A program made the translations under genes and the position numbers. From positions 39,121,570-39,185,569 of the forward strand of contig CM046294.1 of the NCBI GenBank assembly GCA_025267735.1: 64,000 nt of DNA, written 5' to 3'. Below the pieces are notes generated by a model. It was not told where the DNA came from. It did no database searches and saw nothing but the letters and a program-made list of their open reading frames with translations. Shown here piece after piece: positions 55,001 to 64,000 of the stretch. The first letter of the stretch is position 1; each line of letters starts with the position of its first letter. Source of the stretch: Mactra quadrangularis (lineage: Eukaryota > Mollusca > Bivalvia > Venerida > Mactridae).

Positions 55001-56318
55001 TAGAATTTAGGATACTTTATTTAGCATAAATGTAACCAAACAACTGAAAAAGGTATTCACTGTAATTCTTGTACAATGATCCTTTGAATTAAACCTTAAA
55101 AATCATGAAATGTTGATTCGCATTTTTCTGCGGGCGGCATCGGCGTCATGAATTTTCGTTTTACAGTTTGTTTGTGGTTTTAGACCCTGCAAGTCTTCTT
55201 TCTAAACACACCACCAAATCATGCCCTGTTAAATCCATTTCCAGACAGCGCCATCGGCGTTTAGATTCTGTTTTGCAGTGCAAACTGCGAACACTTATAA
55301 CATATTTTATAAGTATCTTTACGATGGAACTTATGAAATAGATCTACTATATATTAAAAAAATTTGTTTGTTTTTCTATAAAGTGTGAAAGTATTAAAGC
55401 ATAATTGCACTTATTTTATAATGACAATATAATTTTGTTATCAGTTAATTATTCCGATAATTCGGTTATTCAAATTAGAGAAATTAAATTTAGAGATCAA
55501 ACATTAAAGAACCTTTTTTTACAAACTGTTAAATATTCAAGAACATCAATTACTATTAAGGTGGTATGGTACCTCTGACTTTTTTAGATTTGCATATAAA
55601 TTTTGGTACCGTTGTAAACTTGACGATATTTCCGATATGGATCTACACTTTATTTGACATTATTATTGCTAATAACGTTACCATGACGTCGTAAACATGA
55701 CAACCGCGTGCACTTTTTACGTCAGTCGACAATGGTAAGAAAATGTCTATAATGAATTGCTTAATTTTTTTCCGCGTCACAACAACACATTATACACCAT
55801 TTTAAAGCTTACATCATTATCTACCATGAACAGTGTAAATGTACGTTTTATCTTGGATCTTTTGAAAGGGACAAAAACTTCCGAATTGACAACATCAGAA
55901 AAAATCCAGAAAAATTGCATTCTAATCGGTTTTATGAAAAATCTGTTCGATGAATTTTTGCCAAGTTTTGATATGATGTAAAGCATTGTATAGGCTTTTA
56001 TACAACATAATTTTAGAAAAGTTGTCTGTAAGATTTTTCCGCTGTATGCACTCAAGTATCATCGGTATGACGTCAAAAACGTCATTCTGATGTAAAGATA
56101 AAGGATTGTTTTGTTTGCCCAAACCACAAATACTTTGTCATAATTTTTATTCGAACTTTATGCAAATTAGCTATCACTAAAAATGAATTTTTTTTTCGAT
56201 GAAAGTCAGTTTCTATGAATTCATTCCTTAAATAGAATCCTTGATTTATTTAATTAATCTTTAAAAAAAAACACTACTTACCATTTACTATTATAACAAC
56301 ATAGTATATGATATCCAT
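46001..56318 (-). CDS. Gene B: Ig/FN3 transmembrane receptor, with a stop in one Ig exon
   Basis: Thirteen exons: 56282-56318, 53251-53613, 52326-52673, 51537-51869, 50953-51234, 50055-50339, 49390-49683, 48675-48971, 48113-48229, 47638-47668, 47242-47298, 46754-46842, 46001-46059. Together they give 864 codons in one frame: signal peptide, six Ig-like domains, FN3, transmembrane helix and a tail. The fifth exon (Ig4) has an in-frame TAA (codon about 409), but it is 282 nt and phase 1-1, so skipping it would give an intact 769-residue protein. Tail tyrosines: NFYNNI, EYEIM (also YxxM, a PI3K SH2 pattern) and AYENL (also YxN, a Grb2 pattern). Domain order and exon lengths match gene A for Ig3, the Cys-less Ig and FN3. 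The gene is either active with that exon skipped, or an early pseudogene. Confidence 0.75.
46754..46842 (-). CDS. Gene B exon 12: tail exon, EYEIM
   Basis: 89 nt, phase 2 in, phase 1 out. Encodes DPEYEIMDQRNNES and a Gln-rich end. Same length and phases as gene C 2655-2743. Confidence 0.75.
47242..47298 (-). CDS. Gene B exon 11: tail exon, NFYNNI
   Basis: 57 nt, phase 2-2. Encodes EDKGINNAAEENFYNNIT. Confidence 0.65.
47638..47668 (-). CDS. Gene B exon 10: short tail exon
   Basis: 31 nt, phase 1 in, phase 2 out, donor GTGAGT. It is the only exon that I found that bridges the phase change to exon 11. Encodes a basic segment CSTKSAIRT. Confidence 0.55.
48113..48229 (-). CDS. Gene B exon 9: transmembrane segment
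   Basis: 117 nt, phase 1-1. Encodes ECSCTSGLLIGGIISLTVGI and more Ala/Val, then FRRNG. Two extra cysteines precede the helix. The acceptor GAAAAG has a weak pyrimidine tract. Confidence 0.8.
48378..48470. repeat. Long imperfect palindrome, arms of about 46 bp
   Basis: Arms begin AGATAACC and contain AACTAGTTAAT and TTAACTATTTAC; the centre is at 48424. Arm identity is high with a few changes. It lies in the gene B intron between the FN3 and transmembrane exons and may be a small foldback element. Confidence 0.75.
48675..48971 (-). CDS. Gene B exon 8: fibronectin type III domain
   Basis: 297 nt, phase 1-1. Shows SIHLEWEPDFDGG, FYIKYKKSSD and LTGLTEVTQYDIVIFASN; near-identical layout to gene A exon 6. 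Confidence 0.88.
49390..49683 (-). CDS. Gene B exon 7: Ig-like domain 6 (no Cys pair)
   Basis: 294 nt, phase 1-1. Shows PPPSFKWYKLVNGTWTLLKE and SNLTIHSVGIDDFTSYKVNV, matching gene A exon 5, again without the core cysteines. Confidence 0.82.
50055..50339 (-). CDS. Gene B exon 6: Ig-like domain 5
   Basis: 285 nt, phase 1-1. Shows DPLRFICNADSNPEAIMTLN and CSDAGLYICYAVN. C2/I-type with a short middle and no core Trp in the usual place (Leu instead). No counterpart in gene A. Confidence 0.8.
50953..51234 (-). pseudogene. Gene B exon 5: Ig-like domain 4 with an in-frame stop
   Basis: 282 nt, phase 1-1, splice sites intact (TTGTAG acceptor, GTAAGT donor). Reads EELEINCLYTAGVPAQ, STRWTREK, then TAA at 51087-51089, then QLYISSLKRSDAGYYYCNAL. 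Apart from the single stop the exon is intact. CAA or CAG changing to TAA or TAG is a simple route. No counterpart was found in gene A. Confidence 0.75.
51537..51869 (-). CDS. Gene B exon 4: Ig-like domain 3
   Basis: 333 nt, phase 1-1, matching gene A exon 4. Shows AVVLACTSSTARPAASVYWY, TTTTDYNDLSITTSILRF and VKIFCEASN. Confidence 0.85.
52155..52232 (-). pseudogene. Partial duplicate of the Ig2 exon
   Basis: Only the last 25 or so codons remain: DMYMCTPFGQTEGRGSNWVI, then KITG and a GTACGA donor. It lies directly after exon 3 in the gene B intron. With no acceptor and no first Cys it cannot form a domain. Confidence 0.72.
52326..52673 (-). CDS. Gene B exon 3: Ig-like domain 2
   Basis: 348 nt, phase 1-1. 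Shows NVTLICRVSSDVAYVNWNKN, YIYTCNN and MCTPSGQTEGTGSNWIVKV, close to gene A exon 3. Confidence 0.83.
53251..53613 (-). CDS. Gene B exon 2: Ig-like domain 1
   Basis: 363 nt, phase 1-1, acceptor TTTTTTTCAG. Shows NLTRWTYLSGP, KYAYTCNST and CRDAVQPDGTGSTWMI, as in gene A exon 2. A second acceptor 32 nt upstream, made by a small duplication, would break the frame. Confidence 0.82.
53646..56281. other. Gene B intron 1
   Basis: Between the signal exon and Ig1. No mobile element identified with confidence. GC-richer blocks near 53900-54050 and 55130-55280 carry short open frames without motifs; a CATCGGCGT block occurs twice about 115 bp apart. Confidence 0.4.
56282..56318 (-). CDS. Gene B exon 1: start codon and signal peptide
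   Basis: ATG at 56316-56318 with MDIIYYVVIIVN and a GTAAGT donor in phase 1. Joined to exon 2 it continues VLFCSSQSLS, a clear signal peptide. The position and phase parallel gene A exon 1. Confidence 0.68.
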
Positions 56319-57840
56319 AATTGAAAGTGAACCTGAAAAGGTAGATAACTATTGAACATGTTATTTAAACTAAATAAGCTGAAAATCAAATTCCGCTTTT
56401 ATACATGCGTTGTATGTTTACACCGGTCTATTGACATATTGATTTCAAAAATAAAGATATTCCTCTTAATATGATAGGGGTTTAGCTTTATTCTATTTAA
56501 TTACATATGGTTTATATAATTAAACAAAAACGAAAGCGCATAAATAACTTTCAAAATTACAATAGACTAAATGCGTAAACTGACATTAATAAGATAGTGT
56601 AATAAAGTACGATTGATCAGCCACGTTAATAAACATTCAAACAATTGTATTTCACAATATGTTAGTATATACGCTATATATTTAATGATTACAATTACTT
56701 TTTTGTGTAAGATATGTAAAAATGTATATACATAACTATACAGATTTATCAAAATTATTCAAACTACTTAACGCAAAAAAACACGGCCTCTAAAGTAGGT
56801 TTAATCTATTTTTTTCTCCATGTCATGGCCACTGGAATTTCTATAACAAAAAACAAAGCTGTTTATGGATGAGTTTTTTTTGAAGGCCATCACATTTCTT
56901 CTGCCGAAGGATATCTTAGATATGCAATTTATGAACTAAATAAGAATTGAGCCAAAATATGATATTCTGAAACAATACCACTGAATCATAAACAGAACAA
57001 ATGCTACATGATTTAAATACAAATAATGTAATACTTTTATTGAGCTACTAATACCTTGTTTGGAGTATATTCTTGTAGCATAAATTATTTATTCCGGTAT
57101 TTTTTAACATATGTCATTGATACTACTATGCCATAATATTTCAATAGCGATTATTTCCAGCCTTAAGTCAATATTTCAATTTGCTAATTAATACAGTAAC
57201 ACAAAGAATAAACATACCTAAATTAATATGCATAGTATGCACTATTATGTTAATCGCATCGTCTACAATTTAACTTGTTATCTCCTGATTGCTGATATAA
57301 CGTAAACTTAAGTATTCAAATAAAGCTAAATCTCGACTGATATATTGAACTATTTTATATATTGATTTTTACGGAACAAAATTTTCAACCGTTTTAGTAA
57401 CCAAAATATGTTTAAAACTTCCTGTTTAAATGTTAAACTTGTAGTGTAGTTTTTTCTTGAAATTTAAATAACTTGTCTGTCTAAGATGTTTTACTAATTT
57501 ATGAAAGGTACGTTAAGTATCTTATTTTGTTTGTATTATGAAGAAACATACGACAAGAAAATGATGTTGTACAAATATGATATTCTAGTACATTCGTATA
57601 CTGTATTATGAAAACAATGCCCATTCAACTGATGCTGTTTTTCTAGACACCATCAGAAATCTTATAACGAGTTTATTATACTTCAAATTATTTTCAAATC
57701 AGTCGACAGCTCTAAAATGTACAAAAACTAATGCAATTTGAGTTCAACTTCCCTGCGACGCACGCTTTTTTACGTATATTTTGACGTTATAATGGCGGCC
57801 ATGTTATAGTGTGTTTTAGGATTTACTGTTTGACATTACA
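56319..57840. other. Region upstream of gene B
   Basis: Should hold the gene B promoter, but no specific element can be named. No gene seen. Confidence 0.4.
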
Positions 57841-58450
57841 CAAACAAGAAAATATTGATGCAAGGCATCAAAGAGCGCAAAAAATAATACAATGAAAGTA
57901 CTGCTTACGCTTGTAATTCTCTATTGGTGAGAAATTAAAAAAAAAATATTGCTTATTAACCGCTAATTAAAGCAATCAGGTATGATTACTTAAACATAAA
58001 CACCTATATAAATGTACAAAATATATATAGAATTATAATGAGTGATGGTCTAATAATCCTTCTTTGTTTATGGTGTCAGTGTTTTCGCCAGCGGTTCAGA
58101 CCGTCCCCAAAAAATAATCTATACGAGCGTGCTTTTTATACATAGACATCGAAGACCTTGAAAGTCGAGTATACGTTTTAGTTTAAACCACAGTTTAGAA
58201 GAGAAGCTATTAATTTTTTGGAGAAATTCCTATTAAAAGATCATTTATCAATGCTTAACAAAACAAATTAAATGTTTACAAAACACGTCAGATAAATAAA
58301 TTCATTAACTTAAAAAGTTCTCGTCTAGCTGTCTAGACACGCTTTTTAGTCTCACCTTTGCTGACTTCAATGCCCCATGAAAAAAGTTAGCCAGTAACTA
58401 GGCAGTAACAGCCGAAACGTTCCGCATGGAGCGACATTATCAAAACTGAA
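57841..58450 (-). repeat. Dispersed repeat of unknown type, copy 2
   Basis: On the minus strand it starts with AACGTTTCGGCTGTTACTGC, and about 500 bp later has GCGGTTAATAAGCAA and TTGCGCTCTTTGATGCCTTG. The order matches 19196-19462, with an extra roughly 330 bp in the middle. Nature unknown. Confidence 0.6.
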
Positions 58451-60799
58451 TACATTTATCTTGGAATTAAGAATCGAAAAGTACACGGACCTATTTAAAA
58501 AGAAAATGCGATAGGGATATATGGACAATATAAAGGAACCACTCGCTGACCGGATAAACTGTTAGGACCCAAAGAAAATGGTTTTCCGAAAAAAGATTCA
58601 AGAGATACTACGTGGAATATATTTTGAGTCTTGAGAAAGATCCTTTGTCAGCCAGTCCATTATTTATACTATAATACATAGCATGACTTGTTTAAGTGAA
58701 ACGCAAATCAACCTTTGTATTTTCTGCATAATGATTGAATAATCGATGTATTGTTACAATTTTAATCTTAAGCTGTATTTTGACGTTATCAGTCCGTATG
58801 AATAAGTTCTAAATTCTAAACATACACTTAATTAAAAGATTAAAAATCACGTGCAACGTTCAACGTATTAGGTGATAAAAGAATGCTTCCTGATTGCATA
58901 GCTTTTCATCGATTGGGCATGACGGGTATAGACGTCTTAGCATAACACTTGGAAAAAGGTTATATCTATTTGTTCCACAAGGACATAATTGAGACACGGA
59001 AAGTTATGTTTTAAACAATGAAATTTGATATCAACAATAGAATAGTGCATTGATATTTGAGTCGACGTGTGCATTAAGCATTTTCTACGAGAATTTAAAA
59101 GACTTTAAAGGTAACCGTTTTATTTACTCGCTTAATTATAATTAGCAAGGTCCTTATTACGAGTAAGTAGTTGAATGTAGAAACATGTTTTCGTAGACAA
59201 TGTTTGTATAAAATGAAATAAAATAGATGTTTTGCAAAGTATTATAGAAACATGTACCCACTTTTTAAGTTTTAAATGCGCAATGTCATGACTAATATTG
59301 AAACTATATATAATGCAATTTACGTATAAAACGTATGTTTGTATTTTTTTTATTGTAGAAGAATGGTGCAGTGCTATGAAATCATTATTCTTTATAATAA
59401 GCGCAACTATAAGTATTTATACATTGTCATATGCATGTATTTTTTATCTATATTTTGTATTTTTGTTTGTAAAATTATCTGATCATGTATCATATATCAT
59501 AATTTGAGAAATGAATGCTAGTTCTGCTCTTTTCACGTCTGGTTATATTAATCTTGTATCATGATATGCTGGTTTGTAACAAAATGTAGGTATATTCATT
59601 TGTATTGTCAGACGGGAATGAAACAAAGTGATAAAACACTGTTATAATTTGTTATGAAATGAGTGAAAACTGGTTTGCGATAATATTCCTTTCATATAAT
59701 TGATCCAATTGGCGCTGTTTGATGGTTTAAATTTGTATGAACATATTTCATGTTCATGTCCAATGATTTTAAGCTTAAAATATTTATTTTCCTTTAAGTC
59801 TTAAATACTATACAATACGATTAACCTAAAATGATTAAAAACTTGTGATACATATCATCTAGTAAATGGTGAGTGTAAAAACCAAAATGCGCACTGTTTA
59901 CTTTGCATGAATGTCAGCCGATTGTTATACAATTCAGCTATTTCTAACCCTGGATTACCCAAGGTATAATATTAGTAGCCCAGACCTGAACCAAATATCA
60001 TGTATTTTTTAATCTTTTAAAAGCTTTAAGCAAACATTTAACATAAAAAGAACGCTATACAAATGTGGTATAAAATAATTATGATAGTAATTTCTTTGTT
60101 AATATTATATCATGCAGGCCGTTTCCGTTTAATCGATATTGGTATTTCATGATAATTCGAGCGTCAAATAAAGCATATTAAATTTGAACTCTTAACACTG
60201 TAGATAAAAAAGAGGCAACGTAATACTGAATTATTAACGAGCTTTACAATTTATAACTTAAGCTGTATTAAAATGATCGTTATTATACAATATGCAAAAG
60301 ATATACATTCTTATCACGCACTTTATATAAAGATTATAAGCCCCATTATTAAATTGAACGCTGATAATATTCAAGTATCATGTTTTTGCCTAAAACTTAT
60401 GCAAACATTAAACTAATATATAAAACGAATCACAGGCACAAAAATCTCAAGCATTTTCTCCAGAATTTATACAATACTATGTTGAAATTCGCGATTAAAA
60501 CAGAAAGTAAAGACTGCGGAAAAATTACGGAACTCAACGAACGAGGTCGGAATATCCCGTCGTGGCTAGAAATAACCACAACTTCAATTCGTAAGTAAAC
60601 AAATTTTCTGCTTTGATAAATACACGTTTTGCATAGTGATTTTTTGCGAAAGCTATTTAGAATTCACAAAACTCACGTAAATAGTTTTATAAAATTACAC
60701 ATGAACATATACAGACGAGAAAAAGAGACGCATTAATTAAGTCTTTAAATATACAGAAACGTTTGCTGATAGACCAAGTTCATATAAAATGGGTATAAC

Positions 60800-61350
60800 G
60801 TGAGTTAGACAAGACAACTACAAAATTTATGTAAACGAAAACGTCATTCGCGTAATAGATTTCCACGGCAGTATCTACGTCACGCATAGTGAAATGGTAA
60901 CCGTGTACGCTAAATAAGTCGACAAACAATGGGATAATTACTTGTTTGGCGCTAACCGTACCGCGGACTATAGTTCTAAGTTATGCCGCCGTCACCGACG
61001 TCTATCTCTACCCTCGTATCATCGCGGCCAAAGTGTTGGGAGTTCAGTAATAAGTCGTGTTTCGACTTAAGACTAATAAGTGTCTGAAAACGAGATTCAG
61101 TCACAACTCGTTGTTTGCCAAGTAATCTCGTGGACACATCACATTGACCAGCTATTTTCCCCTGTGAGTGTCGCTATATTCTGGCAACGTCAATACTTGT
61201 CTATCGGCATACAAACGACAGACCTCACGTTGCATACGTCACCAAGGACTTCTTACAGTCTAACAACAATGGTTTCTCTTGTTCTGATCACGGAAATTAT
61301 GTATCTAGTTGAAATGAGATGTTTCTTTTTTGCATCGGTTTAATAATTTG
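60800..61350. other. Locally GC-richer stretch without an identified gene
   Basis: CpG-containing sequence (ACCGTACCGCGG, GCCGCCGTCACCGACG) in an AT-rich region. The 87-codon frame at 61080-61343 has no recognisable domain. It may be an unrecognised repeat. Confidence 0.35.
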
Positions 61351-62748
61351 CGAACTTAAATTTGTACGCACTGGTTTTCTAGAGTAAATCACTGGAAAAC
61401 GATCTGATATATCCAGCACTTTACACTGTCGTGTAAGTTTTATCAAACACTTTTCAAGCAATTTTATTGGCGGAGAGAGTATCTCCGTAGTCTAATTTGC
61501 ATGTTATAAAAGTACCGCACTTTTATTAGAAGCTGATATTTTGAACATTACATGCAACGTGCAACTTGTTAAATGATACAAATTCAATGAACTAGCTAAT
61601 CACATAATCTTGATTGAACATGATAATTAAAATAATAAGTTAAGAGACAAGTTAAAATAATATTTTGACACATCGATGCATAATAATTACCTGAATGAGC
61701 ATCTCTTATGGGGGCATATATTAACTTTGAAAGTCTGCAGAAACAAGTGGTAAACCTGTTTTATTAAAGAGCTTTACAATTAATAACTTAAGCTGTTTTT
61801 AGATGATATCTATTTTCAATTTGTTAAGTGATACAAATATAATGTACTTCCTAATCGCATAACCTTCTTTGGACATGACCGATCAAGTCGAGTTATCTTA
61901 ACACTTGAACATGCTATATATGTTTATGGCAAAACTGGCACAAAAATGATAAAGACAACCACCCTATTTGTAAAACAAAACATTGGCACTTACATCTTAT
62001 AAGTGCGTTCTTAATCTGATACGCCGTGTGCTTTTTAAACATATTTAATAAGACTGTAAAGGTACTGTATTCAATTTATCAGTTTTATATTATTATTCCA
62101 ATAAGGTTCACTATAATTAGTTATACGTATAACCCGATTATTTTGACAATGTTAGCATAAAATTAAATCTCGTAGACAAGTTGCAAAATGTTACATAAAA
62201 GTGTTCTCCCTTTTCAATGCGCAATATCATGTCTAATATTGAAAGGCAATATTTGTTATTTTTCTTATGCAATTAGTGAATAAATCGAAAGTTTAAATTT
62301 GTCAAAACTGTTTATAAACGGTGTACGCTGTTAGCATCTGTTTAAAGTAATGTTGCAACGTAATACACTGTTAAGTTACATATTATGTAGGTAAATTCAC
62401 TCGTATTGCATAGAAATAATGAGCCACTATGTTTTCCATTATGTACAACCATACCAGTCGTAAGCTCATATAATTGTCTTAAGCATATAATTTGTCATAT
62501 GATAAGAAGTGTGATCATACCCAAATTACTGCTATACTATCTAACAATTTCTAAACTTTGAACATTAATTCAATAATATTTACATAGAAAAGTTTACAAG
62601 AAAAGTAATTACCCTATGTTAGTCGAGACCTACGGGAAAAAGATTACAACTAGCTTTTACACTTTAGAAATATAGTCATAAATTTGTAAATTTTTTACCC
62701 ATATCATTTAGTCTATTCCTTTACACTTAGTTCAGTTTGAGATATTTT

Positions 62749-63026
62749 AGCCGGATTTTTGTAATGGAACAATTCGGCTAATAGTTTGGCGAAACACGGG
62801 CGGCCGGGTGTGCGGACGGACGGGTGGGTTTCGTTAACAATTGCGTTAAAGTTTTCAATTTAGCTTATATTTCTGCTATTTATTTTAGATCTTTATGAAA
62901 CGTCATACAATGTAACATACCATGTGATAAACATAATTAGAAAGTAATCACAATTCTACCTGGCTTTATTATAGATTATTTTCTTCAGTAACTTCTACGT
63001 TCAAGTTTTAAAATCCGGCTTTAATG
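62749..63026. mobile_element. Possible MITE with AGCCGGATTTT ends
   Basis: TAGCCGGATTTTTG at 62750 is mirrored by AAAATCCGGCTTTA ending near 63024. Inside the left end is a GC-rich tract (CGGGCGGCCGGG, GGACGGACGGG) that stands out from the AT-rich surroundings. About 276 bp. Confidence 0.45.
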
Positions 63027-63300
63027 TTGTTTCCAAAGCACATTTCTTGTTCAAGAATATTCTACTCTATCGATGTATAAAAATATCTACTCTTTTCTTT
63101 AATGAGCTTAACAATGATAACTCCAGCTGTATTTGTACGTTTGTTATCACAGGAGATGTATAGGAATTATGTTTTAAAACATTGAAACTATGTAGATAAC
63201 AGGTTACATTGTTTACATGTGTAGATAGCAAGTTACATTGTTTTATTAAAGAACTTTACAATATATAACTTAAGCTGTATTAAGACGATTGTTAACAGAT

Positions 63301-64000
63301 TTCAAAAGAATGATTTAACTACCTGATGTATAAAAACTTGTCCGTGATTGAATGTGAGTAGACCAAGTCAAGTGACCTAGTGGTTCAATGTTTATTATAG
63401 AGCATTTAAGATTGATCTAGTGACCTAGTTTTTTGCACCAACACGACTCATAGTTCATCAATTTAAATAATTTAAAAAAAGTATTTAATGACCGATTTGA
63501 GATAACAATTAATTTCCCAACATAATCGAACTTAATCGAGGTTGAATTAATACAAATGTACTGACTAAGCTTGATAAATAAAATCGCGACAAGCACTGTT
63601 GTATTTTCTGATCCTTCTGAGGTGACTTTTGCTCTAGGATGGGTTAACTGTTATTTAAGAGATCATGTTCTAAACCTTACTATGTATTTCTCGTTTTGCC
63701 CTTACCTTATTAAGTTAGCTGAGTATACTATATTCATCTTAGAGGAAACTGTAGTTGTACTGTAAACTTCATATTTTCAACAGAAACCTGGAACTAAGCA
63801 ATAAAAGCATTTCCCAAAGGATGGGTATATTACTGTGTTTCTTATGTATGAAATGCAAAATATATCATTTAAAAATATCATTCGTCATTTGATATTGTAT
63901 AAGGACTTATTTAAACTTATTTAGTAACAAAAAAACAACATAGTCACAAGTCAGACGATTGACTATACTTATCTGAAATGTGTATAAGGAAGTTAAACGA
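63301..64000. other. Right end of window, nothing recognised
   Basis: AT-rich. The 64-codon plus-strand frame at 63571-63765 shows no domain or splice context. Confidence 0.4.

Larger units (their letters stand above)
58755..63300 (+). repeat. Diverged repeat units scattered in one orientation
   Basis: A block like CTTTACAATTTATAACTTAA followed by GCTGTATTAA occurs at about 60241, 61771 and 63254, with a weaker copy near 58765. A second block (GTTAAGTGATACAAAT, then CATAACCTT) occurs near 58860, 61567 and 61818. A third, with GCGCAATATCATGTCTAATA, is at about 59279 and 62219. All have the same orientation. The order is not fully regular, so this is an old tandem duplication or a family of large repeats. 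Confidence 0.5.

Noticed and set aside
55757..56122. Open frames in both strands in gene B intron 1
   Set aside because: Overlapping frames on both strands with no domain; no splice context linking them to the receptor exons.
60380..60598. 72-codon open frame ending at a GTAAGT donor as an exon
   Set aside because: The acceptor and donor are plausible, but the peptide is unrecognised and no partner exon was found.

Overview
This is an AT-rich eukaryotic window. It has introns, no operons, and many interspersed repeats. The mix of repeats (several tRNA-derived SINE families, a CR1/Jockey-group LINE, an L1/Tx1-like LINE, a Tc1 element, and MITEs with GC-rich tips) together with immunoglobulin/fibronectin type III receptor genes suggests a marine mollusc, most likely a bivalve. 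That taxonomic reading is inference; nothing in the window names the organism.

The genes are a family of type I membrane receptors. Gene A (minus strand, 24924 to 13370) assembles into an uninterrupted 738-codon protein from ten exons: signal peptide, four Ig-like domains, one FN3 domain, a transmembrane helix, and a tail with ITIM-like and ITSM-like tyrosine motifs. Gene B (minus strand, 56318 to 46001) is a paralogue with thirteen exons: signal peptide, six Ig-like domains, FN3, transmembrane helix, and a tail ending in a YENL motif. Its fourth Ig exon carries an in-frame stop, but that exon is phase 1-1 and could be skipped without changing the frame. Gene C (plus strand, 2655 to 3515) is seen only as its last two exons, which match the last two exons of gene B in length (89 and 59 nt) and phase. 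Two broken Ig exons on the plus strand (34260-34477 and 39471-39772) are the remains of a further copy, split by a LINE insertion.

Layout: 1-3.5 kb, 3' end of gene C; 3.5-13.4 kb, gene-poor DNA with SINEs and two tandem repeats; 13.4-24.9 kb, gene A, whose introns hold a nested DNA element with a rearranged LINE, SINEs, and a dead Tc1 with an inserted LINE end; 25-34 kb, repeats including a 3.5 kb interval bounded by a 38-bp inverted repeat; 34-40 kb, Ig relics and a degenerate CR1-like LINE; 40-46 kb, SINE and nested inverted-repeat elements; 46-56.3 kb, gene B; 56.3-64 kb, no recognisable gene, with dispersed repeats.

The exon models were assembled by hand from splice sites, phase and similarity between paralogues. 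No RNA evidence was available. The receptor role is inferred from domain order and tail motifs; ligands and signalling partners are unknown.
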